This document shows, piece by piece, positions 8,514-17,058 of a stretch of 64,000 nt of DNA. Position 1 is the first letter of the stretch, and each line of letters begins with the position of its first letter. Source of the DNA: Alphaproteobacteria bacterium (lineage in GTDB: Bacteria > Pseudomonadota > Alphaproteobacteria > DSM-16000 > Inquilinaceae); contig JANQGH010000071.1 of assembly GCA_028277405.1 (NCBI GenBank), positions 1 to 64,000 on the forward strand. The letters are read 5' to 3'. The notes below the pieces were generated by a model, which was not told where the DNA came from, made no database searches, and was given only the letters and a program-made list of their open reading frames with translations. A program made the translations under genes and the position numbers.

Positions 8514-10343
8514 TCAGATCGTCACGGCGGGCATGGCGGCATCGATTTCCTGGATCAGCCGTTCGAGGCCCCAGCGATTGCAGAAATCGCCGAAGCTCTC
8601 GATCGACTGCCGGTGCTTCACGAAGGCGGCGAAGAGGATGTCCAGCATCTCCGGCACCTCCTCCTCCGCCACCTTGTCGAGCAGGCGGAAATTCAGGCGC
8701 GTGCCTTCGAAGTCGCCGCCAACATAGAGCGCGAAGTGGCCCGGCATGCGGCCGACCAGGCCGATATCGCCGGCATAGGGCCGGGCGCAGCCATTGGGGC
8801 AGCCGGTGATGCGCAGGCTGATGGTCTCGCGGTCGAGCCCGCGCGCCGCCAGCTTGGCCAGGACCGCGTCGACGAGCGGCTGGCGAATGCGCTCGGCCTC
8901 TGTCAGCGCCAGGCCGCAGGTGGGCAGGGCCGGGCAAGCCAGCGACCAGCGTTGAAGCGGCTTCAAATCTTGCGCCAGGGTCACGCCATGGTCGCGCAGC
9001 ATCGCCTCGATGCCGTCGCGATCCTCCGGGTCGACATCGCCGAGAATGATGTCCTGCGACGGGGCCAGGATGATCGTCGGGCGATAGCGGGTGACGACGT
9101 CCCACAGCGCGTCGCGCAAGGCGCCGCTGACCCGCCCGCTCGGCACCGGGATGCCGAGATAGAGCTTGCCGTCCTTCTGGTCGTGCCAGCCCATATGGTC
9201 GACCACGCGGAACCGCGGCAGCGGGCGCGGGTCTTCGTACGCGCGGCCGGCGACCTTCTCGACCTCCGCCCGCATCCAGTCGATGCCGCGATCGTCGATG
9301 GTGTATTTCAGCCTGGCATGGCGCCGGTCTTTCCGGTCGCCATAGTCGCGCTGGACCTTCACGATCGCCTCGACCACGCCCAAGAGGCCGTCCGGTTCGA
9401 CGAACAGAAGCGGGGTGGCCAGGCGCGGATAGGTCTTCGGCTTGTTGTGGGTCATGCCCAGCCCGCCGCCGACCGCGACCGTATAGCCCGCCAGCCGGTC
9501 GCCCTCGAACAGGGCGATGATGCCGATATCGTTGGTCAGCACGTCGGTGGAATTGTCGTCCGGCGTGGCGATGGCGATCTTGAACTTGCGCGGCAGGTAG
9601 CTGTCGCCATAGATCGGCTCCGCCTTCTTGCGGATGCGCTTCTTGACGGTCTTCTTGGCCGCAGGACGTTCGACCTTGGCGCCGTCGACCCAGATCTCGT
9701 GATAGGCGCTCGTCTTGGGCAGAAAGTGGCTGGAGATCTCCGCCGCGACCCGGTTCAGCGTCTCGTGCACCACGTCCTTGACCGGCGCCGGGGTGGCCAT
9801 GACGTTGCGCACCACGTCACCGCAGGCGGCAAAGCAGGTCAGCAGCGCCTCGTCGATTTCGGCCATCAATGCCGGCAAATGGCCCTTCAGGACGCCATGG
9901 AACTGAATGGTCTGGCGCGTGGTGACGCGGATCGACCCGTTGGCGAGGCGCTCGCCCAGCGCGTCCAGCGCCAGATACTGGTCCGGCGTCAGCCGCCCGC
10001 CCGGCACGCGGGTGCGCGCCATGACGGAGTATTCCTTGTCCAGCCCCTGCTGCTTGCGCGGCGTTGCGGTGTCTCGATCGTATTGCTGATAAACACCGTG
10101 GAATTTCAGAAGATTGTAGTCGTCCTCGGAAAACCGGTCCGTGGCCTCATCCGCCAAGGTCTCCGCGATCGTGCCGCGCAATTGCCGGCTGGCCAGCTTG
10201 ACGGCCTCGACGCCCGCCGGTGCCGCGATCGACGCCGCCGCCGGGGTTGGAGCTGGCTCAGCGGGCGTTACAGTCTGCCGCTTAGCGGCGTCCTTGTCCC
10301 CAGCCGTGTCCGACGGGGCGAGCGTTCCAGGATGACCGTCCAT
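8514..10343 (-). CDS. cysI: Sulfite reductase hemoprotein (siroheme/4Fe-4S)
   Basis: The enzyme reduces sulfite to sulfide by six electrons. The 609-residue protein has two nitrite/sulfite reductase repeats. The siroheme-4Fe-4S ligands are Cys470, Cys476, Cys515 and Cys519 (CPALPTC and TGCPNGCARP). An N-terminal Ala/Pro-rich extension of about 45 residues precedes the conserved part. I chose the ATG at 10343, preceded by GGAGA at suitable spacing, over a TTG 15 bases upstream. It heads the operon cysI-sirohaem-cysH-cobA-FNR-ferredoxin. No CysJ flavoprotein is encoded, which suggests ferredoxin-dependent catalysis in spite of the CysI-like sequence. Ferredoxin-nitrite reductase is a less likely alternative given cysH. 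Confidence 0.93.
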   Translation of the reverse strand: MDGHPGTLAPSDTAGDKDAAKRQTVTPAEPAPTPAAASIAAPAGVEAVKLASRQLRGTIAETLADEATDRFSEDDYNLLKFHGVYQQYDRDTATPRKQQGLDKEYSVMARTRVPGGRLTPDQYLALDALGERLANGSIRVTTRQTIQFHGVLKGHLPALMAEIDEALLTCFAACGDVVRNVMATPAPVKDVVHETLNRVAAEISSHFLPKTSAYHEIWVDGAKVERPAAKKTVKKRIRKKAEPIYGDSYLPRKFKIAIATPDDNSTDVLTNDIGIIALFEGDRLAGYTVAVGGGLGMTHNKPKTYPRLATPLLFVEPDGLLGVVEAIVKVQRDYGDRKDRRHARLKYTIDDRGIDWMRAEVEKVAGRAYEDPRPLPRFRVVDHMGWHDQKDGKLYLGIPVPSGRVSGALRDALWDVVTRYRPTIILAPSQDIILGDVDPEDRDGIEAMLRDHGVTLAQDLKPLQRWSLACPALPTCGLALTEAERIRQPLVDAVLAKLAARGLDRETISLRITGCPNGCARPYAGDIGLVGRMPGHFALYVGGDFEGTRLNFRLLDKVAEEEVPEMLDILFAAFVKHRQSIESFGDFCNRWGLERLIQEIDAAMPAVTI

Positions 10344-10497
10344 ACCACATTTCTCCAATGTGAAAATGTGTAATTGGATTTCAATACGGCATCATGTGAT
10401 GGTTTGAACCGATTCCACAATATTTTTTTGCTATCTTGTATAATTCACATTCTTCATATGTTTAATATGGCGTTGCGCCTTGTTTGCCGCCCCGACT
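10344..10497. promoter_or_regulatory. AT-rich divergent promoter region between cysI and the integrase-like gene
   Basis: This region is clearly more AT-rich than its surroundings. An inverted repeat CACATTT (10346-10352) and AAATGTG (10364-10370), separated by 11 bases, overlaps the cysI leader and its GGAGA ribosome site, so a bound protein or RNA stem there could control cysI. A TATAAT hexamer at 10439-10444 suits a rightward promoter for the integrase-like gene, although no good -35 is seen 17 bases upstream. Known CysB-type sites cannot be recognised by eye. Confidence 0.45.
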
Positions 10498-11754
10498 ATG
10501 ATCGCAGGAATCGAACGAGTGATTGGCCGCTCCAGGGCGCGCCGACACGTGGCGGACCCCTCCTTGGCAACAGCGACACTGACCGACCGACTGATCGCCG
10601 ACGCGGCACTGCCGCCGACCGGCCGGATCGAGCTGTGGGATACGGAGCTTTCAGGCTTCGGGATCAGGCTCTCGGCCTCGGGGCGCAAGACCTGGCAGGT
10701 GATGTACCGGGCCTCGGGCCGCAAGCGGCGCCTGACCCTGGGCACCTTCCCTTCCCTGACCGTGTCGCTCGCCCGCGATGCGGCGGGTGCGGTGCTGGCC
10801 GAGGTCGCCAAGGGCAACGACCCGGCGGCGGAACGCGTCTCGGTGCGCGGCAGCGGCTTGACCTTCGACGCGTTCGCCAAGGCCTACATCGAGCGCTACG
10901 CGAAACGCCGCAAGCGAAGCTGGCGCGAAGACCAGGCCGCCATCGCCCGCGACCTGTTGCCCGCCTGGGGCCGGCGCCAGGTCGATACGATCGGGCGGCG
11001 CGACGTCATCGCGCTGGTTGAGGGCATCAGCGCACGCGGCCACGGCTATGCCGCGAACCGGCGCCTGTCGCTGATCCGCACCATGTTCGCTTGGGGGGTC
11101 GAGGTGGCCATGGTGCCGGCCACGCCGGTCATCGGGGTGGAGCCGCCAGGGCACGAGCAGCGGCGCCAGCGGACCCTGGACGCGGCGGAGATCGCCGCCC
11201 TCTGGCAGGCCTGGGAGACCATGGCCTGGCCGTTCGGCGTGCTGTTCAAACTGATGCTGCTGACCGCCCAGCGCCGCAACCAGATGGCGAATCTGCGCCT
11301 GGCCGACATCGCCCTTGCGGACCAGGTGTGGACCATCCCGGGTGCATCGAAGAACGGCGGCAAGCGCGCCCACGCCATCCCGTTATCGACGTTCGCCTTG
11401 GAGATCATCACCTCGGTGCCGCGGTCGCCCGGCAGCTTCGTCTTCCCCTCGCGGCGGCGATCGGACCGGGTCGTTTCCGGCTTCTCGAAGGCTGCCCAGC
11501 GCGCCGCCGACCTGTCCGGCGTGACCGGTTGGCGGACGGAGGATCTGCGCCGCACGGCGGCCGCCGGGATGCTGCGCCAGGGCACACCGCCCCAGGTCGT
11601 GCGCGAGATCCTGGACCACGCCCCGCCGGGGCAAATCGCCGGCATCGACATCGGCGACACGTCGATCGGTTTCGAGGCGATGCGCAACGCCCTGGAGGGA
11701 TGGGGCGAAGACGTGCGCCAAACCGTTCGCTTGTGCGACGGCCAAAGCTCATAA
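10498..11754 (+). CDS. Degenerate P4-type tyrosine recombinase (integrase), catalytic Tyr absent
   Basis: The 418-residue protein has the architecture of phage P4-type integrases. It starts with an N-terminal arm DNA-binding domain (DUF4102; LWDTELSGFGIRLSASGRKTW... LTLGTFPSLTV), then a SAM-like core-binding domain, then the catalytic domain. The first catalytic arginine (Arg259 in TAQRRNQM) and Arg351 are present. The histidine of the HxxR box is Glu348 (RTEDLRRT). The nucleophilic tyrosine expected about ten residues after His374 is Asp384 (GIDIGDTS). There is no tyrosine after residue 184. Reading frame and flanking conserved residues are intact, so this is substitution rather than frameshift. 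It is probably an inactive remnant or a repurposed DNA-binding protein. The ATG at 10498 was chosen over a TTG 18 bases upstream. Confidence 0.82.
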   Translation: MIAGIERVIGRSRARRHVADPSLATATLTDRLIADAALPPTGRIELWDTELSGFGIRLSASGRKTWQVMYRASGRKRRLTLGTFPSLTVSLARDAAGAVLAEVAKGNDPAAERVSVRGSGLTFDAFAKAYIERYAKRRKRSWREDQAAIARDLLPAWGRRQVDTIGRRDVIALVEGISARGHGYAANRRLSLIRTMFAWGVEVAMVPATPVIGVEPPGHEQRRQRTLDAAEIAALWQAWETMAWPFGVLFKLMLLTAQRRNQMANLRLADIALADQVWTIPGASKNGGKRAHAIPLSTFALEIITSVPRSPGSFVFPSRRRSDRVVSGFSKAAQRAADLSGVTGWRTEDLRRTAAAGMLRQGTPPQVVREILDHAPPGQIAGIDIGDTSIGFEAMRNALEGWGEDVRQTVRLCDGQSS

Positions 11755-12446
11755 TCGACTCGAACCGACGGACCTAAATCGCCCGTCTCGGACGGCGCGC
11801 GCTAAAATCTTCAGCGTTTGCACTCGGAACCCGTGTTGGTTCCCAGACCAAATTGGCAATCTCATTTCGTCAATAATTTATTGTATAAAAACCGTTATAT
11901 CGACCATGACAGGGTTTTTATCCGATCGTTTTCTATCATGTGCTATCTAGAACTACCGGATTCGGCGGCATCGATTTCATTGTGACCAGACCGAGTGGTA
12001 TGCGTGTCCGCCCGATTGGGCGCCAACGCGTTGGCCGACGGGAACTGAGACGCACCGACACCCGTATCACCCGTTCCCCAATCGGCACCGTTGGCGTCGG
12101 CCGCGTCGGTTCACGGCGCACCTCTTCAAACCTCGGACCAGATGTGGATCGATCCAGCGTGACGGCGATGCGTCCAGACATGGCCTCAGGACGGCGACGC
12201 CCAGATAGTGGTCATATGGTCCGTGGATGCCCCGCCGACGGATCGGCCGCATGGGCGAGCCCTATTGACCGGACCGGGATCAATGCCGTTGGTCTTCCCG
12301 GCGGCCCCCTCGCCAGCACTGCGTCGACGGGATCACGAAACCGATGCCGCGGCGGCCATCCACGCCCGATCCGACGCTGCCGGACGGCACCACCCATCCA
12401 CATCCAGCGACCTTCGCTAACCAACCCGCCAAACGTGCATTTCCGA
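11755..12446. other. Gene-free 690-bp stretch downstream of the integrase
   Basis: No recognisable gene is seen on either strand. Open frames here are short or arginine-rich translations of GC-rich DNA without similarity to any family I know. The left part (about 11855-11945) is strongly AT-rich. The right part returns to GC-rich composition. Together with the inactive integrase it may be the scar of a lost mobile element; no terminal repeats or att duplication were identified by eye. Confidence 0.5.
11886..11920. repeat. 8-bp inverted repeat in AT-rich DNA behind the integrase
   Basis: TAAAAACC (11886-11893) is complementary to GGTTTTTA (11913-11920) with 19 bases between. It could be a core-type recombinase site, an operator or a weak bidirectional terminator. 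Chance occurrence in AT-rich DNA is also possible. Confidence 0.3.
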
Positions 12447-12839
12447 TCAGCGTGCCGGCTCGATCAGGTCCCAGAGATTGCCGTAGAGATCCTCGAAAAC
12501 GGCGACGGTGCCGTAGGCCTCGTTCCGAGGCGCCTCGCGGAACCGGACGCCGACCCGTTGCATGGCGGCATGATCGCGATCGAAATCGTCGGTCTGGAGA
12601 AACAGGAAAACCCGGCCGCCGGTCTGGTCACCGATGCGCGCCTGTTGGCGCTCCCCATCGGCCTTGGCGAGCAGCAGGTGCGTGCCGCCTGAGCCGCGCG
12701 GCGCGACCAGGACCCAGCGCTTGCCGTCGCCCAACTTCGTGTCCTCGACCAGATCGAAACCCACCTTCTTGGTGTAGAATTCGATCGCCTCGTCATAGTC
12801 GCGGACGACCAACGTGACCGCATTCAAGTTCTGAACCAT
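12447..12839 (-). CDS. VOC-superfamily (glyoxalase/bleomycin-resistance-like) protein
   Basis: This is a 130-residue, probably dimeric, cytoplasmic protein of the vicinal-oxygen-chelate fold. The two beta-alpha-beta-beta-beta modules begin NAVTLVVRDYDEAIEFYTKKVGFDLVED and FLFLQTDDFDRDHAAMQRVG. The final strand reads AVFEDLYGNLWDLIEP, with the usual metal-ligand glutamate region. The substrate is unknown; family members include glyoxalase I, dioxygenases and antibiotic-binding proteins. The ATG at 12839 is preceded by GAGGAGG at 12841-12847 and was preferred to an upstream start. It is divergent from the heme A synthase gene. Confidence 0.85.
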   Translation of the reverse strand: MVQNLNAVTLVVRDYDEAIEFYTKKVGFDLVEDTKLGDGKRWVLVAPRGSGGTHLLLAKADGERQQARIGDQTGGRVFLFLQTDDFDRDHAAMQRVGVRFREAPRNEAYGTVAVFEDLYGNLWDLIEPAR

Positions 12840-12962
12840 TGCCTCCTCGTGCCGACGCGACCGGACACCGCAGCGGGTGGCCATTGCATCGGTGCCGTCA
12901 ATATCAGATACAGCGCCAGCAGATACAGCGTGATTAATCCAACCCCGCCGGCCAACCGGACA

Positions 12963-14045
12963 ATGACCACCATCGATCAGGCTTCAACGCCTGCCCATAC
13001 GACCACAGCCGAGCGCCAAGCTGCGCGACGGCGCATCTCGGCCTGGCTGTTCGTCGCTGCCGGCATGGTGTTCGCCATGGCGGTGATCGGCGCGATCACG
13101 CGGCTGACCGAGAGCGGCCTGTCCATGGCGGAGTGGCGGCCCCTGATCGGCGCCCTGCCGCCGCTCAGCCAGGCCGAATGGGACCGGGTGTTCGATCTCT
13201 ACCGCCAAACGCCGGAATACCGGCTGGTCAATACCGGCATGTCGCTGGACGACTTCAAGACGATCTTCTTCTGGGAGTGGCTGCATCGGCTGTGGGGGCG
13301 GTTGATCGGGGTGGTCTTCGCCCTGCCCCTGCTGTGGTTCTGGCTGGCCGGAACGATCCGTCGCACGGGCCTGGGCCCCCGGCTGGGCTGGACGCTGATC
13401 GGTCTTCTGGTCCTGGGCGGCCTGCAGGGCGTGCTCGGCTGGGTGATGGTGCAATCCGGGCTGGTCGACCGGCCGTCGGTCAGCCATTATCGGCTGGCCG
13501 CCCATCTGGGCCTGGCGTTCCTGATCTTCGGGCTGTTGATCTGGGTCGGGCTGAGCGTGCGGGGCTCGACCGAGGCTTCCCGCGCCGCGCCCAGCCTGCG
13601 CCGCCATGGTTGGGGCGCGCTCGTCCTGATTTCCGTCACGGTGCTTTGGGGCGCCATGGTCGCGGGCTTGGACGCCGGTTTGGCGTACAACACCTTTCCG
13701 CTGATGAACGGCGCCCTGTTGCCGGCCGAGGCGCTGTCGATCGTGCCGGCCTGGTTGAACCTGTTCGACAACACCGCCCTGGTTCAGTTCATCCACCGCT
13801 GGCTGGCCATCTTCAGCGCCATTGTCGTGCTCGTACTGGCCGTTCGTGCGCGGCGTGTGGACGCAGGCCGTGGCTTGGCGCCATGGCTGGCGCTTGTCGT
13901 GCTGGCCCAGGTCGGGCTGGGCATCGCCACCCTGCTGCTGGGCGTGCCGATTGCGATCGCGACGCTTCACCAGGCAGGCGCCCTGACGCTGGTTGGCCTG
14001 CTGGTCGGGCTGCAATGGCGCATGACCCGTCACCACGCCGCCTAA
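12963..14045 (+). CDS. ctaA: Heme A synthase (COX15/CtaA family)
   Basis: This enzyme oxidises the C8 methyl of heme O to the formyl group of heme A, for cytochrome c oxidase. The 360-residue inner-membrane protein has about eight hydrophobic segments. Four histidine-containing heme-ligand regions are visible: FFWEWLHRLWGR, VSHYRLAAHLGLAFLIF, VQFIHRWLAIFSA and TLHQAGALTLV. The signature GAITRLTESGLSMAEWRP follows the first membrane segment. The ATG at 12963 gives the usual family length; the ribosome site before it is weak. No cytochrome oxidase genes are adjacent. Confidence 0.93.
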   Translation: MTTIDQASTPAHTTTAERQAARRRISAWLFVAAGMVFAMAVIGAITRLTESGLSMAEWRPLIGALPPLSQAEWDRVFDLYRQTPEYRLVNTGMSLDDFKTIFFWEWLHRLWGRLIGVVFALPLLWFWLAGTIRRTGLGPRLGWTLIGLLVLGGLQGVLGWVMVQSGLVDRPSVSHYRLAAHLGLAFLIFGLLIWVGLSVRGSTEASRAAPSLRRHGWGALVLISVTVLWGAMVAGLDAGLAYNTFPLMNGALLPAEALSIVPAWLNLFDNTALVQFIHRWLAIFSAIVVLVLAVRARRVDAGRGLAPWLALVVLAQVGLGIATLLLGVPIAIATLHQAGALTLVGLLVGLQWRMTRHHAA

Positions 14046-14079
14046 TCTGAAACGCGATTTCGCTGGGCTTACCCCGCGC

Positions 14080-14101
14080 ACAGCGATCAAACAGCGATCA
14101 T
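14080..14101. repeat. Tandem 11-bp direct repeat upstream of the first Opp operon
   Basis: ACAGCGATCAA (14080-14090) is followed immediately by ACAGCGATCAT (14091-14101). The two copies are one helical turn apart, an arrangement seen for direct-repeat binding regulators. They lie about 205 bases before the substrate-binding protein start and just after ctaA. No function is known. Confidence 0.4.
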
Positions 14102-14304
14102 TGGAAATAATATTACCGAATTCTCGGACTCTTTGCGATTTGCGTCCGTAGAATCCAATTGCCCGCGCTGTTCGCCCGGCCTAGGGTTTGGGAAGGCACT
14201 TGTCATGCTAATTCTGCATGTCAGGTCGTCGCCGGACGACGGCTCGGAACCCGGGTTGCGGCATGCGGCGAACAACCGAAAGAAAACAACAGGGAAATCG
14301 TGCA

Positions 14305-15888
14305 ATGCACATTCGTAAATTGGTGACGCGAGGCGCGCTGGCGCTTTCGTTTACGGTGGGTGCGGCGTTCGCCGCCCAGGCGCAGAGCGTCATCCATATG
14401 GGCGCCTCTGGCGAGCCGGACTCGCTGGACCCGCATTTCGCCTCGGGCACGTGGGAAAATCGCGTCATCGGCGACATGTTCATCGGCCTGCTGACCGAAG
14501 CCGCCGACGGCACGGCGATCCCCGGCGCGGCCACTGACTGGACGATCAGCGACGACGGCCTGGTCTATACCTTCGACCTGCGCGACGGCGCCGTCTGGTC
14601 GGACGGCGAGCCGGTCACGGCCAACGATTTCGTCTTCTCGCTGCAGCGCATCCTGACGCCGGAAACGGCCGCGCAGTACGCCTCGCTGCTCTACCCGATC
14701 GCGAACGCGGAGGCCGTGAACAGCGGCGACGCTGATCCGTCCGAGCTAGGCGCGCGCGCGATCAACGACGATACGCTGGAGATCACGCTGGCCCAGCCGA
14801 CGCCGTTCTTCCTGGAACTGCTGACCCACTACACCGCCTGGCCGGTGCCGCAGCATGTTGTCGAAGAACATGGCAACGCCTGGGTTCGCCCGGAGAACAT
14901 CCAGGTTAACGGGCCGTACATCCTGCAGGAGTGGATTCCGCAGACCCACGTCCACCTCGCGCGCAACGACATGTTCTGGGACAACGACAACGTCGCCATC
15001 GACGAGGTCTATTGGTACCCGACGGAAGATCGGTCCGCCGCGTTGAGGCGTTTCCGCGCCGGCGAACTGGACGCCAACACCGATTTCGCGTCCGAGCAGA
15101 TCGACTTCCTGCGCAGCGAGATGCCCGATTCCTATCGGATCGCGCCGTATCTCGGCATCTATTACTATCCGATCAACAGCACCGACCCGGCGCTGGCGGA
15201 CCCGAACGTGCGCATGGCGCTGAACCTGGCGGTCAACCGCGAGGCCATCACCGACCAGGTGCTGCGCACCGGCGAGATCCCGGCCATGAGCTTCGTGCCG
15301 CCGATCCCGGGCTACGAGCCGGCGGACGCGCCTTACGAGGACATGTCCTATGAAGACGCGCTGGCCGAGGCGCAGGCCTTGATGGAGGGCGCCGGCTATG
15401 GCCCCGACGATCGGCTGAGCCTGGTCTTGCGCTACAACACCTCGGAAAACCACCGGCGCATCGCGGTCGCCATCGCGTCGATGTGGCAGCAGATCTATGT
15501 CGACACCGAGCTGTTCAACACGGACGTCGCGGTGCACTACAACGATCTGGAGCAGGGAGACTTCCAGGTCGCCCGCGCCGGCTGGATCGCCGACTATCCG
15601 GATGCGCAGAACTTCCTCTACCTGCTGGAAGAAGGCATCAACTTCAACTATGGCCGCTGGGAGAACGAAGAGTTCAACCAGTTGATGGATGAGGCCATGC
15701 AGACCATCGATCTGGAGGCCCGCGCCGAGATCATGCGCGAGGCCGAGGCGATCGCGCTGAACGACGCGGCCAACATTCCGATCTACTATTACGTCTCGAA
15801 GAACCTGGTCGCGCCGCACGTGATCGGCTGGGTGGACAACACCAAGGACATTCACCGGACCCGGTGGCTGTCCCTGGACAACAGCTAA
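14305..15888 (+). CDS. Peptide ABC transporter substrate-binding protein (OppA/DppA family), cluster 1
   Basis: This is a 527-residue periplasmic binding protein (SBP_bac_5). The Sec signal peptide MHIRKLVTRGALALSFTVGAAFAAQAQ ends near residue 27. The mature part starts with VIHMGASGEPDSLDPHF and contains YTFDLRDGAVWSDGEPVTANDFV and the C-lobe region DPNVRMALNLAVNREAI. Such proteins deliver di- or oligopeptides, or related solutes, to the membrane complex. The ATG at 14305 places the signal peptide correctly and has AGGGAA upstream. It leads an operon with two permeases and two ATPases on the same strand. Resemblance to OppA of the oligopeptide group is stronger than to nickel or heme binders. 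Confidence 0.92.
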   Translation: MHIRKLVTRGALALSFTVGAAFAAQAQSVIHMGASGEPDSLDPHFASGTWENRVIGDMFIGLLTEAADGTAIPGAATDWTISDDGLVYTFDLRDGAVWSDGEPVTANDFVFSLQRILTPETAAQYASLLYPIANAEAVNSGDADPSELGARAINDDTLEITLAQPTPFFLELLTHYTAWPVPQHVVEEHGNAWVRPENIQVNGPYILQEWIPQTHVHLARNDMFWDNDNVAIDEVYWYPTEDRSAALRRFRAGELDANTDFASEQIDFLRSEMPDSYRIAPYLGIYYYPINSTDPALADPNVRMALNLAVNREAITDQVLRTGEIPAMSFVPPIPGYEPADAPYEDMSYEDALAEAQALMEGAGYGPDDRLSLVLRYNTSENHRRIAVAIASMWQQIYVDTELFNTDVAVHYNDLEQGDFQVARAGWIADYPDAQNFLYLLEEGINFNYGRWENEEFNQLMDEAMQTIDLEARAEIMREAEAIALNDAANIPIYYYVSKNLVAPHVIGWVDNTKDIHRTRWLSLDNS

Positions 15889-16119
15889 GCCTGTTGGCGT
15901 TGCGAGGGGGTGGTGTCGTGACCGGCGCCGCCCCCCGCGCCTCATCGACGCTGGTGACGGCATCTGGCCGGGTTCATCCATCGTCCGCTGTATCGTTTTC
16001 CCAGCATACTCTTGCCGTGACAGAAACACGCAGGCGAAGCCCATTTCGCAGGGCCTCAAGTCTGTCCGTGTTCCCGCCCGCCCTTCGCGGCGGACGGCGG
16101 CGGCTGAGCGGGTGAAGCC

Positions 16120-17037
16120 ATGTTAAGCTATGTCGTGCGACGCCTGCTGGTCGCGATCCCGACCCTTTTCATCATCATCACGATCGCCTTTTTCATGATG
16201 CGGGTGGCCCCCGGCGGCCCGTTCGACGGCGAGCGGGCGCTGCCGCCGGCGGTCGAGGCGAACATCGCGGCGCGCTACAACCTCGATCGGCCACTGATCG
16301 TTCAGTACGGGCTTTATCTCGGCAACGTGCTGCGCGGCGATTTCGGCCCGTCTCTTCGCGCCCGCGACTTCACGGTGACCGAGCTGATCGCGCAGGGCTT
16401 CCCGGTCAGCCTGCAGCTCGGCGGCATCGCGCTATTGCTGGCGGCCGTGGTCGGCATGACGTTAGGGGCGACGGCGGCGCTGAAACAGAACTCCGCCTAC
16501 GATTACGGGGTGATGGCCACGGCCATGTCGGGCATCGCCATCCCCAACTTCGTCATGGCGCCGCTGCTAACGCTGGTCTTCGGCATCTATTTGAGTTGGC
16601 TGCCCGTCGGCGGCTGGCGCGGCGTGGACAGCATGATCCTGCCGATCATCGCGCTGGCGCTGCCGCAGGTCGCCTATGTCGCGCGCCTGACCCGGGGCAG
16701 CATGATCGAAACGCTGCGCGCCAATTTCATTCGCACCGCGCGGGCCAAGGGCCTGCCGGAACATGTGACGATCGTGCGCCACGCGTTGAAGGGCGGGCTG
16801 CTGCCCGTCGTGTCCTATCTCGGGCCGGCGGCGGCCGGGTTGATCACCGGATCGGTCGTGATCGAGCAAATTTTCGGCATCCCCGGCATCGGCCGGTATT
16901 TCGTGCAAGGGGCGCTGAACCGCGATTATCCGCTGGTGATGGCCACGGTCATCTTCTACGGCGCCCTGATCATCATTCTGAACCTGGTGGTGGACGTGCT
17001 TTACGGCCTGCTCGACCCCAAGGTTCGGTACCAGTAA
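16120..17037 (+). CDS. oppB: ABC transporter permease, OppB/DppB type, cluster 1
   Basis: This is a 305-residue inner-membrane subunit with six predicted membrane spans. It starts MLSYVVRRLLVAIPTLFIIITIAFFMM, the standard OppB opening with a large periplasmic loop after span one. The EAA-type ATPase contact loop is RANFIRTARAKGLPEHVTIVRHALK, followed by GSVVIEQIFGIPGIGRYF. It lies 231 bases after the binding protein; that gap holds no recognisable gene and could contain an RNA processing site. It pairs with the OppC-type protein that follows. Confidence 0.94.
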   Translation: MLSYVVRRLLVAIPTLFIIITIAFFMMRVAPGGPFDGERALPPAVEANIAARYNLDRPLIVQYGLYLGNVLRGDFGPSLRARDFTVTELIAQGFPVSLQLGGIALLLAAVVGMTLGATAALKQNSAYDYGVMATAMSGIAIPNFVMAPLLTLVFGIYLSWLPVGGWRGVDSMILPIIALALPQVAYVARLTRGSMIETLRANFIRTARAKGLPEHVTIVRHALKGGLLPVVSYLGPAAAGLITGSVVIEQIFGIPGIGRYFVQGALNRDYPLVMATVIFYGALIIILNLVVDVLYGLLDPKVRYQ

Positions 17038-17058
17038 GGCGGAGGGTAGGCAGCAGCG

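Noticed and set aside
8427-10373. A 648-codon open frame on the plus strand opposite cysI
   Set aside because: Rich in Arg, Gln, His and Ala without family similarity; it is the antisense shadow of the GC-rich cysI gene.
11940-12692. A 250-codon plus-strand frame after the integrase
   Set aside because: Arg/Pro/Gly-rich, overlaps the VOC gene in its 3' part and shows no ribosome site or family pattern.
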